A stretch of 46,840 nt of DNA from Sphaeroforma sirkka (Eukaryota; Opisthokonta; Ichthyosporea; Ichthyophonida): NCBI GenBank assembly GCA_001586965.3, contig LUCW03000495.1:1-46840 (forward strand). Reading direction: 5' to 3'. The notes beneath the pieces are model-generated. The model saw only the letters and a list, made by a program, of their open reading frames with translations. It was not told the DNA's origin and did not search any database. The translations under genes and the position numbers were made by a program. Shown here piece by piece: positions 10,931-23,741 of this stretch (position 1 is its first letter; each line of letters starts with the position of its first letter).

Positions 10931-12160
10931 ACTTAATAAAAAACTATTACCTCGACAACAATAGTTAGGATTATATGCGAATACACTATTTCCTCTCAAG
11001 CTTGCGTCTATCAACCGCACTCACGTGTTTGGAGATATATATATATATATATATATATGTTATGTTATTTATTTTTACTATCGTCTCTTGTGCAGCAGTG
11101 CAGTATGGCTCTTGTGATATTTCTGTTGCCACTTCGCGAACCTGAAGTTGGTACCCAAACTAACACACGTGCGGTATCTATTTCCTTTTAGAAAACATCC
11201 AAAATTTCAAAAACCCGAGCTTACATATTCAGCCAATGAAATCATTGTGGAGGCGATGTTATTTTATTTGTTGTATTTCGAACTAAACCGATAACAAACT
11301 CACTGTAAATATATACAGTCACTTTTAAATTTGAAACATTTGTTATAAAAAACATTTTTAATTCAAATTTAATTCTGCCAGAAGTCGAGAAACCAATGAA
11401 AACCATTTTGTTTCTTTTCTACGTTTGATCTGTATTTATATATTCATACAGAGAGTAAAATTGAAATAAATACGCCCCCAGGCCTATATACAGGCCCCAC
11501 TTCCCAGGGCCTAGGCTACACTTTTTTTTTTCTTTTTTATAAAAATATAACATGTCTCTGGTCTCTGTCACAGTGTCACTGTGGCTCTGTCTATAAGGCT
11601 AATATGTGCTCTCTACACCGTCTGCAGTCACTTGCTATTTGTTGGTCGTGATTCATGAATCATGATGCGTGATGTGTCTAATCTACATACGTTCTAACCA
11701 AAAGGTATCCTATGACCTGTCACTCTGTCAGTGTTTCAGTGATATGGGGCTCTCTAGAGTCAACCACTGGCTAGTGTATGGTAAATACTAGGGCACCAAT
11801 AAACGTGACATGTCCAACTGTGAGCCTGTGACAGTGTGACTGTTCCAGTCACTTTTCACTCTGCACCTTCAGTTGAAGTTTAGTTGAGCTACTACTATTT
11901 GTGTATCATGCTACAGATCAATCTGATATCCAAGGAACCTAACTCCACCCAGAAAGTGCCTATAGAACTAGATTCCTAGACTACAAGCCACTTTTGAACT
12001 AAACGTCAAATCACCGAGAACGGCTTGACAACAGCATTTTGCACTTTTACGACTGTGCAAAAAAGAATGGGTTGGGACGAGCCCGAACTATACAAATTAA
12101 CAAAGCTTCAATGGATATAGCAACACATACTCACATCACGCAAATCATCCATCGAATGAC
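10931..12160. other. Gene-free region upstream of the HSPA14-like gene
   Basis: No open frame with coding character. It holds a TA microsatellite at about 11035-11057 directly upstream of the HSPA14-like gene, then AT-rich DNA. From 11560 to 11870 it has many short CAGTG/CACTG words, including the perfect inverted repeat CACAGTG-T-CACTGTG near 11569. The promoter of the HSPA14-like gene should lie at its left end. Confidence 0.5.
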
Positions 12161-12239
12161 AGACCATTGAAAAGAAGGTGTCATAGTATTTGTTTCGTTC
12201 GTTCAAATTGCCAACGTGTGTGTATATTAAAAAAGAATA

Positions 12240-12299
12240 TAAATGCATATATGTATATACGGAAAATGTATGTATGTATTTGTTTTTTTTTGTATATAT

Positions 12300-12359
<60 letters not shown>

Positions 12360-12409
12360 TATATATATGTATGCATTTATATATGCAACTTCTATATATA
12401 TCTATATGC

Positions 12410-12455
<46 letters not shown>

Positions 12456-12916
12456 ATATTATATATATATATATTATATTATGTGTGTGTATGGATATAA
12501 CAAACATATATATACATATATTATGCACGTGTGTGTGTGTGTGTAGAACGATATATATATATTATTATATATATTACATAAAACATAAAAACGTATGCAT
12601 GCAAAATGTATGTCAACATGTATGCATGCATGTATGCATACGTGTGTGTTTATTTTATATGTATATATATATATATTACATATTATACGCACGTACGCAT
12701 ATTATCCATCCCGTTCTATATATATATACGTGCAATATTGTTGTGTGCGTAGGTGTGCGTAAAGTGTGTGTGTATTATTATTATTATTATATTATATATA
12801 TGTATATTATATATATATATATATATTATATATATATGTCCGTGTCCGTGTCCGTGTCCGTGTCCGTGTGTCCGTGTGTGCGTGCGCATAAAAAAAACAT
12901 ATAAATATATATATTT

Positions 12917-12956
<40 letters not shown>

Positions 12957-13952
12957 CATATATATACATACACATATATACATACATATGCAATGTCTGT
13001 GTCCGTGTCCGTGTCCGTGTCCGTGTCCGTGCATCCGTATATATTAGAGATATATGTATTATATGTATATATTACATATATTACATATATATATATATAT
13101 TGCGTGCGTGCGTATGATGGTGACATGCATCTTATGTATATTATATGCATGCACAAGCATGCATATGCATTATATATATATGTTTATATTTTATGTTTAT
13201 ACTTTCAGGCATGCATATTATTGTTTATATATATATATTACACACATATATTATTATTATATATATTATTATATATATTATTACATATGGTTATTACATG
13301 CATGTACGATGCATACGTACGAATGAATGTATGCATGTACGTATGTACGTACGTACGTACATACGTACGTACGCATTATGTATGGCCTTATACGCATCCG
13401 TCTTTTGATCCATATATTTTCCATTATTACATATTATTATTATTGATGTGTGCATGTATGCGTGTGTATATTATGATATATATATATATTATTATATATT
13501 ATTACATATTATGTATATATATATATATATTATTACAATTATTATTATTATTATATATTACATATATATTATACATATGCATATAATGCATACGCAAACA
13601 GGCATATACATCCATCCATGTGTGTTTAGGGTGTATGTATATATTATTATTAACATATATATTATGTATATTACATAATAATATTATTATTATATTATAT
13701 TATACATATTATTATACATATTATATATATATACGCAATATGCCTGTATCCATGCATCCGTTTGCATGCATGTATGCATCAGTTTTTTTGCAACGCCAAT
13801 GCATGCGCATGCGCATGCATGTCCTGTGTTTTGTGCATGTTGGTATGCACACATTTCTATGACCGTATACATGTATGACCTGCATGTGTGCATGTGCACG
13901 TACGCATGCTTTACATATATTTTATATATATTATATATATATGTGTGTGTGT

Positions 13953-14025
<73 letters not shown>

Positions 14026-14206
14026 TTTTTTTTTTTATAGTATTACACCCATACATATCTATATTTGTATCTATTATTATCCCTTATATCTTGATATATC
14101 ATTATATTTATATCTCTATATCAAACTATATCTGTATCTATATCTGTATATATATATATATGTGTGTATGTGTGTGTGTGTGTGTGTGTGTGTAAATGTG
14201 TTCGTC

Positions 14207-14243
<37 letters not shown>

Positions 14244-14250
14244 GTATGTA
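12240..14250. repeat. About 2 kb compound microsatellite of alternating purine-pyrimidine DNA
   Basis: Dominated by (TA)n, with the longest runs at about 12306-12356 and 13956-14020. (TG)n occurs at about 12482-12544 and 14161-14192, ATT triplets at 12774-12790 and 13400-13720, (TCCGTG)n hexamers at about 12839-12876 and 12996-13032, (ACGT)n at 13337-13372 and GCATGC-type repeats at 13800-13820. Open frames here encode only Tyr-Ile-Cys-Val strings on both strands and are artefacts of the repeat. Such sequence can adopt Z-DNA (TG, GC steps) or cruciforms (TA); that is known for these repeats, not shown here. Confidence 0.9.
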
Positions 14251-14775
14251 TGCTTCTTCTTTCTCTTGCTTGAACACTTGATGGGGATGGCAGACATGAT
14301 GTTGATTTCACGTTCTCATGCAAAAGCAAAAAAAAAATCATTGGTATCAGTTTTACGGCCCTCAAAAAATCTATATATTATTGGAATTAAAACAGTAGAG
14401 TTGATATGTCGATAATGGAATCTACAACAGAAACAACATGTGACTCTATTGTGACCGCATAGACTATATATACAATTTTCCCTGTTCAAAAATGATATTC
14501 ACCTACACGTAAAGGAATGCAAAGCTTGAACTCGGCGTGTATAACACTTTGTCTTAACACGGCACATGAAGTTTTTAAGAAATGAAATCGGCTTCTCAAG
14601 AACCCAATAGAATGTGTTACAGAGAAAAAATGAGGTCACAGTTTCGGTATACCATATCAACATGCCTCACCAAAGGTACCCACCATGCGAACTTCAACTC
14701 GCTGGGATATTACCATCAGAAGACGTGAAATCGATCGACAGGGATAGCCAGGAAAAATCGTGTCATGTTGTCCAT
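14251..14775. other. AT-rich stretch with no recognised feature
   Basis: Between the microsatellite and the first degenerate LTR. No coding signal, no repeat recognised. Confidence 0.5.
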
Positions 14776-15281
14776 TGTAGGAACACGGCCACTATTCAGT
14801 CTAAATATATCGGTATCTTTATACATTTAAATATAAGTTTCATTTCCAATAATAAAGTATTTTAAATTCACTTCGATGGTTTTTATAGCCTAAATTTTAG
14901 TATGTTTCATATACTTGGCTTTTTGAGACATTGGTAGATTAGGAAATTATATACTAAAATACTCGGTTTCTGAACTACTACTTTGGACCTCCTTCTTTTT
15001 TTAGCTTTTCTTCAGATGGATCTCTTATCTCTGATTGCTAATGTATTATCATGGTTCCCACACTTTTGCATATCGACAACGATGGCAGGTGAATTATGAA
15101 CCCTTTGCACTTCTAGTGTAAATGATCAATAACGTTGCTAGAAGTACGTTCGGTATGATTGAGGTTTATAAGGCTTTACCAAGAAACAACCCCGATTATT
15201 CTTACATAAGCTATCACTGCACAATCCTAACTTTCTTATCGTAATTCGCCTTATTTTCAATTATAGTAGAACTAGTTTACA
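14776..15281 (+). repeat. Degenerate solo LTR, family of element C
   Basis: It begins TGTAGGAACACGGCC and ends CTAGTTTACA. It aligns along its length with the 5' LTR at 39268-39862 (TGTAGAAATACGGCC...GTTTACA), sharing islands such as CAGTCTAAA, TAGCCT, TGAGACATTGGTAGAT, GAACTACTACTT and CTTTTCTTCAGATGGA. Many substitutions and indels mark it as old. No matching 5-bp target duplication is evident at its borders. Confidence 0.7.
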
Positions 15282-15935
15282 ATATCGTCTTTAGAAATAC
15301 AGATGGATGCAAACTGTTTCGAGGGTTCGCTACCAGTAGTTCAGACCCAAACTAAACAACCCATCATTGATGTCTATGAAACAGTGAACCTTCAAGCACT
15401 TGCAGTGCTATCAATACAGGTGATCATTCAGGTTGAATTGACAGCACTGAAAGTCAAAATTCTAAATACCAGCGAGAAAACTGTTGTCAAAGGTCTGAAC
15501 ACTAAAAGGTGTTGACACTTTCGAAGTTCAAAAAATCTTGTTCACTCAATTCAATCATTGACATCTCAGTTTACTAACGATTTAAAAGCACTCGAACATC
15601 TTCAGTACGATCTCATATTTAAGCCGCTACATCAAATCAAACTCATGCGACATTATCAATTTACACAACAGAACTAACAACATATAATCGTTACATTTCG
15701 TAACGTGTCTTGTTTTTTCACGACACATCGATTCAGTATCTGAAATGAACTACTATTTAAATATAGGGATAATATTATTTATTTCAAAAATGACAAGTAT
15801 GTATGTTACAATGTATGAACATATGGTATCTTCCAAACATCTGACACTGCCAAAAACGCCAGTAACAATATTCCAAGTCTTGGACTACAACCGAAGCAGA
15901 CTCCGCTGAGTAACCCACAAAACCGATAGCCCTTT
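15282..15935. other. Gene-poor AT-rich region
   Basis: Contains one plus-strand open frame of 70 codons (15303-15515) just after the degenerate LTR, without a recognisable motif. The position would suit an eroded retroelement leader but nothing proves it. Confidence 0.4.
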
Positions 15936-16054
15936 ACTCTTGAGCCTGAGAATTGACTTAACTTAAGGTCGTTCTTTGACAACCGTAAATACATTTTCAA
16001 TTTTCTGTACCTATTTCTTTCAGATTTAAGGTCGTTCTCTGACAACTAATCTAT
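15936..16054. repeat. Left copy of a ~120-bp direct repeat flanking a solo LTR
   Basis: Matches 16511-16632 at roughly nine bases in ten, sharing ACTC(T)TGAGCC, TCGTTCTTTGACAACCGT, CATTTTCA and CTGTACCTATTTCTTTCAGA. Each copy also contains an internal repeat of TTAAGGTCGTTCT(T/C)TGACAAC. The pair brackets the minus-strand solo LTR. Confidence 0.75.
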
Positions 16055-16073
16055 AAAAATGCCTGCAACAATA

Positions 16074-16505
16074 TTCCGGATTCAGCAGTGGTAGCTTGTG
16101 TAAGAATGGTCGGGACTGCCTCTTGATAAGAGCCTTAATATCCTCGATCACACAGGACGTACCTCTAGCTAGTCTTTATTAAATAATTTTCACTAGAAGT
16201 ACTAAGTGTTCATGACCACATGTCTAATTTGTAGATGGACATAAGAACGTAAGTCAAGTTAATACATTGGCTAATATATATAAAGTTCCATCTGAAGAAA
16301 AGTTAAAGAAAGAAAAACTTATTGGATTTTGGAGATTGGCGGGAAGACCAAAAACTGTAAGTAGTAGTTCAGAGAGTATAAAATTAGTTTGTAATATTTT
16401 ACATCTACTATCGTCTCAAATAGGTCCAAGTAAATGAGTCATACCAAATACTCAGGCTATTGGAGCCATCAATATTTTAGACTGACCGGAGGCCCTATTT
16501 CTACA
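16074..16505 (-). repeat. Truncated solo LTR of the element C family, minus orientation
   Basis: Read on the minus strand it begins TGTAGAAATAGGGCCTCCGG at 16505 and follows the 39268-39862 LTR. It lacks about 115 bp of internal sequence after TCAGTCTAAAATATT, and about 65 bp at its right end, which would be beyond 16074. Conserved stretches include the Pro-like GATTTTGG...CCTCCCGCCAATCTCC block and CACTTCTAGTG-type sequence. This copy confirms TGTAGAAATA as the true left end of the LTR. Confidence 0.8.
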
Positions 16506-16510
16506 CTTTT

Positions 16511-16632
16511 TACTCTGAGCCCTTTGATTGACTTGACTTAAGATCGTTCTTTGACAACCGTACATACATTTTCATTTTTCTGTACCTATTTCTTTCAGAT
16601 TTAAGGTCGCTCTCTGATAACTAATTTATTGC
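16511..16632. repeat. Right copy of the ~120-bp direct repeat
   Basis: Partner of 15936-16054; see that entry for the shared words. It starts within a few bases of the LTR terminus. Confidence 0.75.
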
Positions 16633-18900
16633 TCCTTTCTGGCACACATTATCGATCAATGACACAGTGATTCTCGGCTTGAAGCTCACAACACTTACTC
16701 GAATTTATTCCCAGAACCATATTATTTTATGTACAGACATTCTTCAACACCACAAGAACTCTTGCTTCAAATTCGAGAAAAGGACTGCATGAGACTACTG
16801 GTATGCCTTGAACAACTTAAACCCCTACAACGAGAATGCGAGATAGAAAGATTGCTAGCACAAAGTCGAAAACAAGCTGTAGAATAATAACATAGAACCA
16901 CAGAAGAAAACACTAAATGTAGTTCACGTGGTACGATCAACATGCCGTGAAAACATCGACAAAGTCACTGACGGGCAGCACAAAACTACCGACTATATCA
17001 AACAATAAGTGTGCAACACAACGCGAAGTTGATATATTAATTGTAACTCTTCGATTTTCAAGGTATTCAAAAATGATATACGTGCACAGCGACAGAAAAC
17101 AGCAATGGAATCACTATGATTTGAAGCTCGTGATTTGATTGTCGGATAACAATCACGGTTTACAAATTGTTGCCACCTTGTGCAACTCGACTAAAAAACC
17201 CAGCATGATTAAGATTATTTAAACAATGATTATTCTATGATGTTTCTAATTAGTGCTGAGATACCTTCCCTTTAGCGAGCGTGACTCAAAAACCTGCCAC
17301 CCCCTAGTGGTCCTTTTTATGATTTATGGACTACTACTTCGCTCTTTGGCGACAGCCTAACTTCAAGGTAAAGTACAGACAGATATACGATTTCTAGACG
17401 GTACTCGATGTCACACTTTGGTTTTGTTGTAATTAACTCGAAATAAAATGTTTTTGACTCATTGCAAAAGGTCGTGTCCACTCGTTCAAACTTCGTGCTA
17501 AAACACGCATGATCAACGGTTTTAACTCGTAGTGCTCTTTTACAGCACTTGTAGTAGATTTTATCACTACTGTTATGTAGAAACCACCATGCAAAACAAT
17601 ACTATGGTTTTACTGTGATTGTAATGACTGTTGTAGTAAAGCAGTGCCCAGGTACTATCCTCAAAGAATATAAAATAGATATTCCACCAATGGTCGAATA
17701 TATAAAATGGCAGAGAATTTGCGTGGTCGCAACCCCTTGTAGAAAACTATCGATTTTGACATGTTCAATCTTCACATCAACGAAGTTCAAGTGACACACA
17801 ATAATTTTGGGTGGTTTAATTTCTACACAAGCTGCAGTGCTGTATTAAAAATCAAATAAGAGTCCTGTTAAAGTTTTCTACCAGACGCTTGTATGAAAGT
17901 GAAGAAATAATATGCTTGAATAACAGCCTATATGTCTCACTATATTTATCGCTTCGAAGGTTTTTTTCAAATAACTTAGCAACGTATCTCATAGGTACAC
18001 TTGGTATGGATACGTTTCCAATGAATCAGAACAGGTTATGCTTTGTTATTGAACTATGCCAATGAGTGAAAAGAAAAACAAAATAAGGAACTGAACCGAT
18101 TATATCATGGCATAGATCACATGTATTTCTTAGAAGTCAATAGTTCAGTTTGTCGTGTATCTACTTATGACATCACATCTACATTTACTTAGCGACTTGA
18201 ATTCAAATACATATGGTCGTAATTTATGATACGATCTAGTGTATACTGAACTATAAATGTGAATCATTGTGCTTGGAGATGGCATATGTACAATATATCT
18301 ATACCAATATAAACAACATATACTCATTTATATACTTCATTTGCACTTCTGAGCAGCTTACAGTAGCGTCGGGGAGAATGGTCGTCTGCGGGTAGTACAA
18401 CAATAAGTGTTCAAATCGAAAACTGATCAAAATAATTTGGTCATTCCTTTTCAGGTGAAGGTACAAATAATTTTTATTTTTTTCTTACCACACAGAATGT
18501 GGCAAATAAGATATCTCAGAACCATCACGGTGAGCGGATGAATGCATGAGATCCCGAATATATGGGCAGCCCAGTACTTTTCATATTAATCAAATAGTAT
18601 TTTTACTTTTCTGATCACAATAAAAATTACAAGTAAGATCTAAAGTCTTAGACGCTAGTTTAGTGGCGTTTGAAGCACAGTTGATATAATCTTGTCAACC
18701 AAGCTTGACAATACCTTTCTATTTGTTATTACATCGGACGGGCTTTAAATAGGAAACAGTTCGTTTGCTATTTAGTCAAATACAACAGTAAACTGCCGGT
18801 ATCCTTTCAAACATCACTGGAAACCTTACCAGTAAGTCGTTCAAAAGTAATTTGTCGTTTACTATATGGAGGATATTGTTTACTTCAATTTGGGTAAATT
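16633..18900. other. Gene-poor AT-rich region
   Basis: No gene recognised. A short plus-strand open frame at 16729-16887 encodes 52 residues with a charged, helix-forming C-terminal half (runs of Leu, Gln, Arg, Glu); it may be a coding relic but matches nothing I know. Elsewhere, small palindromes such as TTGTCAA-CCAAGC-TTGACAA near 18693. Confidence 0.4.
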
Positions 18901-20830
18901 ATTATATGTCTACATGCACACCAGGCGTCATATTTTCTGGAGATGTTTTGGTAAGATTGAAGGGAAGTTAAAATTGTCGAACTGTCGGGAGAAGCTCAGG
19001 GCGAGTGATGCAACGATGGACGACATATGATGCGTTAATTCCCGACGATGGATACAGAACACTTCTACCATTGGGTGAAAGTTAAACTTGTGTGTCATTA
19101 TTTTGAATTGAGCTGGCTCACGCTTGTGGTCGTATTGTGGACTGAGTCAGTCTGAGTGTTTATGAAGTGACATGTTTCGGAGCGAAGTTGAAGCCTGCCC
19201 GGTACCACACCCCACAACTAATGTATATGGAATATACTGGTAGCCATAGTGGGAAGTATCATAGGCGGTACCAGAAGTCTCGAAGATTTCGTCTGTACCG
19301 AAATGTGAAAATAGTACACCAGCAGAGGAATGAGACAGGGTATGGGGAACATCAAACTATTGACCAGTACTGAATAGGGATAAACTGGTACCCGCAGTTC
19401 ATGGAGAAGGAATCTTACGAGATGGTCGCAGAGTAGCAGGTTACTGATTCAAGCAAAGTAGCTGGAAGTAAAAGTCTTATCTCCGGAGCACACTGGACAA
19501 CTGTATTCTCCAGTACAAAAATAGTGAAGCAATTTGAACACGAACGTCGTGTTGGTTGCCATCGTACATTGCAGAGGATGGCTACTGCTTGAATTCGTGC
19601 TGAGTTGTACAGATCGTACAGTGGCTTCAACGCGGCATGCCAGATAGGTGGAGCTCATGCACTGATGTTCAGACCATAGGTGGTCGTTGAAAGAATGAAA
19701 GTCTTGAATAGTGCCAACCAATTTCGCTGAATCCATGAAACCCATACGCACGGAAGGACACTATTGTCTGGAGTAATGCTGCCACGAGATGGTCCATGAG
19801 CTATACAGAGTCGATGCTGTCCGGTACGTCCTGAGACAGTTGAAATCCTGAGTATTTGGAAGGTTGTGGATAGATATCAGAGAGCTCCGCCACCATGGGC
19901 ATGAGAAGGATAAATAGGTGTTTGCTGAGAGGGATCGCATTTGGGGAACCTTCTAGCGTTGGCTTTATATGATGTCCTTTGATACGGAGAGACGGTACTC
20001 CAAGCAGTGTACTCGACGATTTTGTTTCGGGCTTACGAATTCCATGTTCTAGACCGGATTGGCGACTCAATGTTATCATCAATCGTGTTCAGAAGGGTTG
20101 TAGCCAGACAGACTGCGGAGCCTGAATGCGCGTTACATCTACAAAGAGGTAGGAACGGAAGTTTTCCGGCCAAAATCGTGCAAGCGTAATATACAGGGTA
20201 TATATATATATATATATATAATGAGAATTGTTGGATCGACAATCGAAATTGGAGTATACCATTCGTTCTATGGAATGAAAGTAAAATCTTCCCACGATAT
20301 GTCACCCGTGTGTGGATATCCTCAAACAATGCACGAAGACAACTTATTCGGTCCTCTGGCGTTACAGTGTAGCGCAGCAGCATCCACATACGCGGAGAGA
20401 TCACGTTATTGTATGCTTTGGTAATGCCGACATTCATCATTCGTGGCATCCTCGAATTGTCTCAGATTCCATCGTAGCAAGGGCATGGGTATGACCAGAG
20501 CAGTGTGATTTGAATCCAGCTTGAGTTGCATGGGTGGTTGATCTGGGGTGACTTGATATCAGCAGTAGGGAGCATTTCACAAAATGCGTCAAACAATCTA
20601 CGGTAAAGTTATCGGTTGAAAATTGGCAGGGGATGCAATATCCGTGTCTGCTTTCTTCGGATGGGCTGCCAAGAAGGTACAGTTGAAAACTTTACGGAAT
20701 GTACTAGCCATTAAGAGGGCGGAGAATGCCTCAGCCAAGATTCTAGTAAGTGGGCTGCCAGGGTCAGGGCGTCCCATAGCTGGGGGGTCAGTTGATCATC
20801 CTACTGCGGCCTTAATGTAGTATCTAGGGC
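18901..20830. other. Unassigned, higher-complexity region; possible eroded mobile element
   Basis: Base composition is less AT-biased than its surroundings and the minus strand has several overlapping open frames of 70-138 codons (19415-19630, 19449-19751, 19801-20082, 20033-20449), none with a motif I recognise. A TA microsatellite sits at 20198-20221. The pattern suits a decayed coding sequence of transposon origin, but no family can be named. Confidence 0.35.
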
Positions 20831-20839
20831 CCAGATTAT

Positions 20840-20878
20840 CCCCCCCCCCCCCCCAACCCAACCCAAACCCCAAAACCC
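20840..20878 (+). repeat. Poly-C tract followed by telomere-like AACCC/AAACCCC words
   Basis: An uninterrupted run of about 15 C at 20840 passes into AACCCAACCCAAACCCC and AAAACCC. It lies about 100 bp upstream of the LTR-like block of element A. Confidence 0.6.
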
Positions 20879-20971
20879 AGTATTATCGAATGCTGAGTTT
20901 TGGATCTAAGATCCAATATTTCTGTTATTAGAATAATATGAAATATAGCGGGAATACCGGCAGATTATACA

Positions 20972-21110
20972 GGGACTACCGCGTGTGAGGGAACGCTTAA
21001 GTAATAATTGAGTCTAGTGTAGAAATGAACGAACACAAATAAAGACTCAATGTGAGTCCTTCAGCCTAGGGGTTTTACCTAGCTAAGAGATTCGCACTTG
21101 AGAAGTAAGA
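20972..21110 (+). repeat. LTR-like block of element A (R/U5-like)
   Basis: Clearly homologous to 28603-28730. The two share GGGACT, GCGTGTGAG, GAGTCTAGTG, ACACAAATAAAGACTCA, CCTAG...TTTACCTAGCT and GCACTTGAGAAG. Both blocks stand upstream of related gag fragments (23742 and 30090). AATAAA within the block would suit a polyadenylation signal. Full LTR borders could not be fixed. Confidence 0.6.
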
Positions 21111-23741
21111 TAACAATTCCCAGTAGGAAGAATAGTAAAATAAGCTAGCAACTCAGCAGTGGTGTAGAGGGCAAAAGAAGAGGCACAACCTTTCGAGAGA
21201 AGCTACTCCGCAAAGAGACGTATTTTGGGTTTGACTGAGTACCAGGAGCCAAACAGAGAACGAACACGGTCAACGAAGAATTTTGTAACTCCCTTCACTC
21301 CACAAAACAAGCAAGCGGGGCTAAATAGGTACCCAATGAGTGTTTATTGTATTGCATCGTTTTATTGTATTCGGAAAATTGAGTCTAGGTGATAACTTCT
21401 TTTAAGTTGGGGGCTATGAACTCAATAGAGTCAGTACATTAAACAACCCCAACACCAGTTACCACAGTGGTGGACAAGCAAAATGATAACATGCACAAAT
21501 CACACTATACAACACACTGAAAACCATATCTACCACTAGAGAAGCCTAAAACAACAAACATATTACAAGCAAACAGAAATCGATGTTCAACGCAACATAC
21601 GCATTGAAATCGCAAAGTATACAAAAGGATATACCAAATAGTTAACAGAAAACAACAATAGCGAAGCAATATGACCTGATGCGTAAGGAATACTGTAGAA
21701 TCCACAAGCCAAGTTAAACAGTCATAGAAGCATGAACACAGGTCAAATCAACATTCAAATGAACATTCAAAGGCAAGAACCCAAGACTCAACGCACAATA
21801 GGCATCCAGGCAAGGGTTTGGGGTTTTAGGGTTTTAGGGAAGAGCACAATACAGACATAGAACACGCATGTATGAATAAGCAATAACGGTATACATTTGT
21901 TGACGCGCTATTAAATTTAATGGACATCTTAGCATCTAAAATCCAAAGATGACTTAAACACACGAAAGATACCACATCTAAACTCCATAGATGTCAGGAC
22001 ATACACAAGAATAAACCATAGACATAAATAAACAGTTAGTATTCAAAGTTTATAAGTAACAAGAACATCAAGGTAGACAATCAAATGTAAGTGAAATGGA
22101 ACATGAAATCAACCACACACAAACAGCAATAGCTAATATTGAGAAGTACTATACAGACATAAACAAGTTTTATGCAGACATAAACGCTTGCAACTCACAT
22201 TTACCAACACGTACAAACTAAGAGGCGCAAAAACCTAGTAGAAAGATTAGGTCTAAACACCATCAAATTCACAAACATCACCAAAAGAGGCATAGATAAT
22301 GTCCCTCAACTCTAGAGGTGATCCTGAAGTTTCAACATAGAGAATACAAAGGCAGGAATAAAGGTATAAAGATACAAATAAACCAAGATACACAAGCGTG
22401 CAGTGAAGATCAGATCAAACATTTGATTGTAAAATAGCAATCGAACCGAACAAATTATTTCAGACACAATTTTACCAGCGTCTGCGATCCCATGCAAGGA
22501 CATAAAACACCATACGTGTCATAGTTTACGTTCGCATACATAGGCACAAGACACCTGATACAACAAATGCAAGTGAACACTAAACATAATGACTATACAT
22601 GGACGTGAACACTAAACATAATGACTATACATGGACAAATCAGTCAATAGAGGCACTTGCACATGGACTAAAGAAGAAACATGTCTGTCTGAATATTAGA
22701 CCAACACAATAATACAAGGGACAAAAAGAAGACAAGTGATGAACTACACATTACAACACATTCCAACATCAGGGACCACACACACACACACACATACATT
22801 CAGCACACACAAAACAAGACATACATCTCATGAACATCACATGAACAAAAACATAAATTACAAGAGGAGGTCTAGTCACAACAACTGAACCTCGACTATA
22901 CACCAGAATCACACTCACCGAGAAACAACGGCTGGAAACAGAACTACAAACAACGATCATCTGTAGTAAGACATTACACAAGTAATCACAGATACATTAA
23001 GGTACACCACCAACACAAGCCAGAAGTATATACTACACTGAGACAAACTTAGATAGTTTACTTATAACAACTGGAAGAAATAAAAGTCCATTAATTGCCA
23101 GACAACAGTTCGGTACAAAACTAGATCCCGCAACATTGCAAACAACTAGGTTACAGAAATGGACTTTAACCACTGAAGTTCGGTACACACACAGGAGTTA
23201 CAACAGAATACAACATAATATCGAAAACCATAAAATAAATAGTAAAAACCATATACCGGAATTGACACCACCGAAAACCCAGTTTATGATCAGTCGATAA
23301 ATAATCCGTGTTCGATTTGGAAGGCTATTGTCATAAACCAAAGTTTATAAATAAATAAAAACCATATTCCCGCCATAAAAAATCAGGTGTCAAAAGAATG
23401 TCAAGTTGAGCTAATTGAGCCTACAGGACAACACGGAACTACCACAGACACCACGAAAAAGACCTACATAAAGGTAATAACCAAATTAACACAAAACGGG
23501 TGAATTTAAAGGGGGAATATGTTTATGTTGGAGAACAAGACTGATTAATACAACACACGCATACCACGCAGGAGAGAATTCTAACACTAATGACAACTCA
23601 ACACAAGAATAGCCCATGACTTCTGCGCCATACCAACGAACACAGCACTACGGAGCCTACGCGCACAAGTGAGCTCCACTCGCACACACGCGAGGAAACA
23701 CAAGCCGTACCGCTAGAACCAAGCCAGTACATACAGACGCA
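21111..23741 (+). other. Long A-rich leader of element A
   Basis: About 2.6 kb with marked excess of A and C on the plus strand and no long plus-strand frame, as expected for an untranslated retroelement leader. A telomere-like stretch (GGGGTTTTAGGGTTTTAGGG) lies near 21820-21840. A 32-bp tandem duplication lies at 22573-22636. A primer-binding site was not identified. Confidence 0.45.
22573..22636 (+). repeat. Perfect tandem duplication of 32 bp
   Basis: Two adjacent identical units, 22573-22604 and 22605-22636, beginning GTGAACACTAAACATAATGA and ending ACATGGAC, inside the A-rich leader. Confidence 0.9.

Noticed and set aside
10089..10964. Plus-strand frames opposite the HSPA14-like exon
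   Set aside because: Shadows of the minus-strand gene, which has clear protein homology.
12167..14281. Several open frames of 70-277 codons rich in Tyr, Ile, Cys and Val
   Set aside because: They are translations of TA/TG/ATT microsatellites and occur in several frames on both strands; no non-repetitive coding content.
20623..20820. Frame with GLPGSGRP, resembling a P-loop
   Set aside because: Only a fragment of the Walker A pattern (Lys missing), with no other kinase or ATPase features in a decayed region.
20840..20878. True telomere end or healed chromosome end
   Set aside because: Words are irregular and few, and unrelated sequence continues on both sides.
22573..22636. Tandem 32-bp repeat as a CRISPR or satellite start
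   Set aside because: Only two units, directly abutting without spacers; a simple duplication in a eukaryotic retroelement leader.
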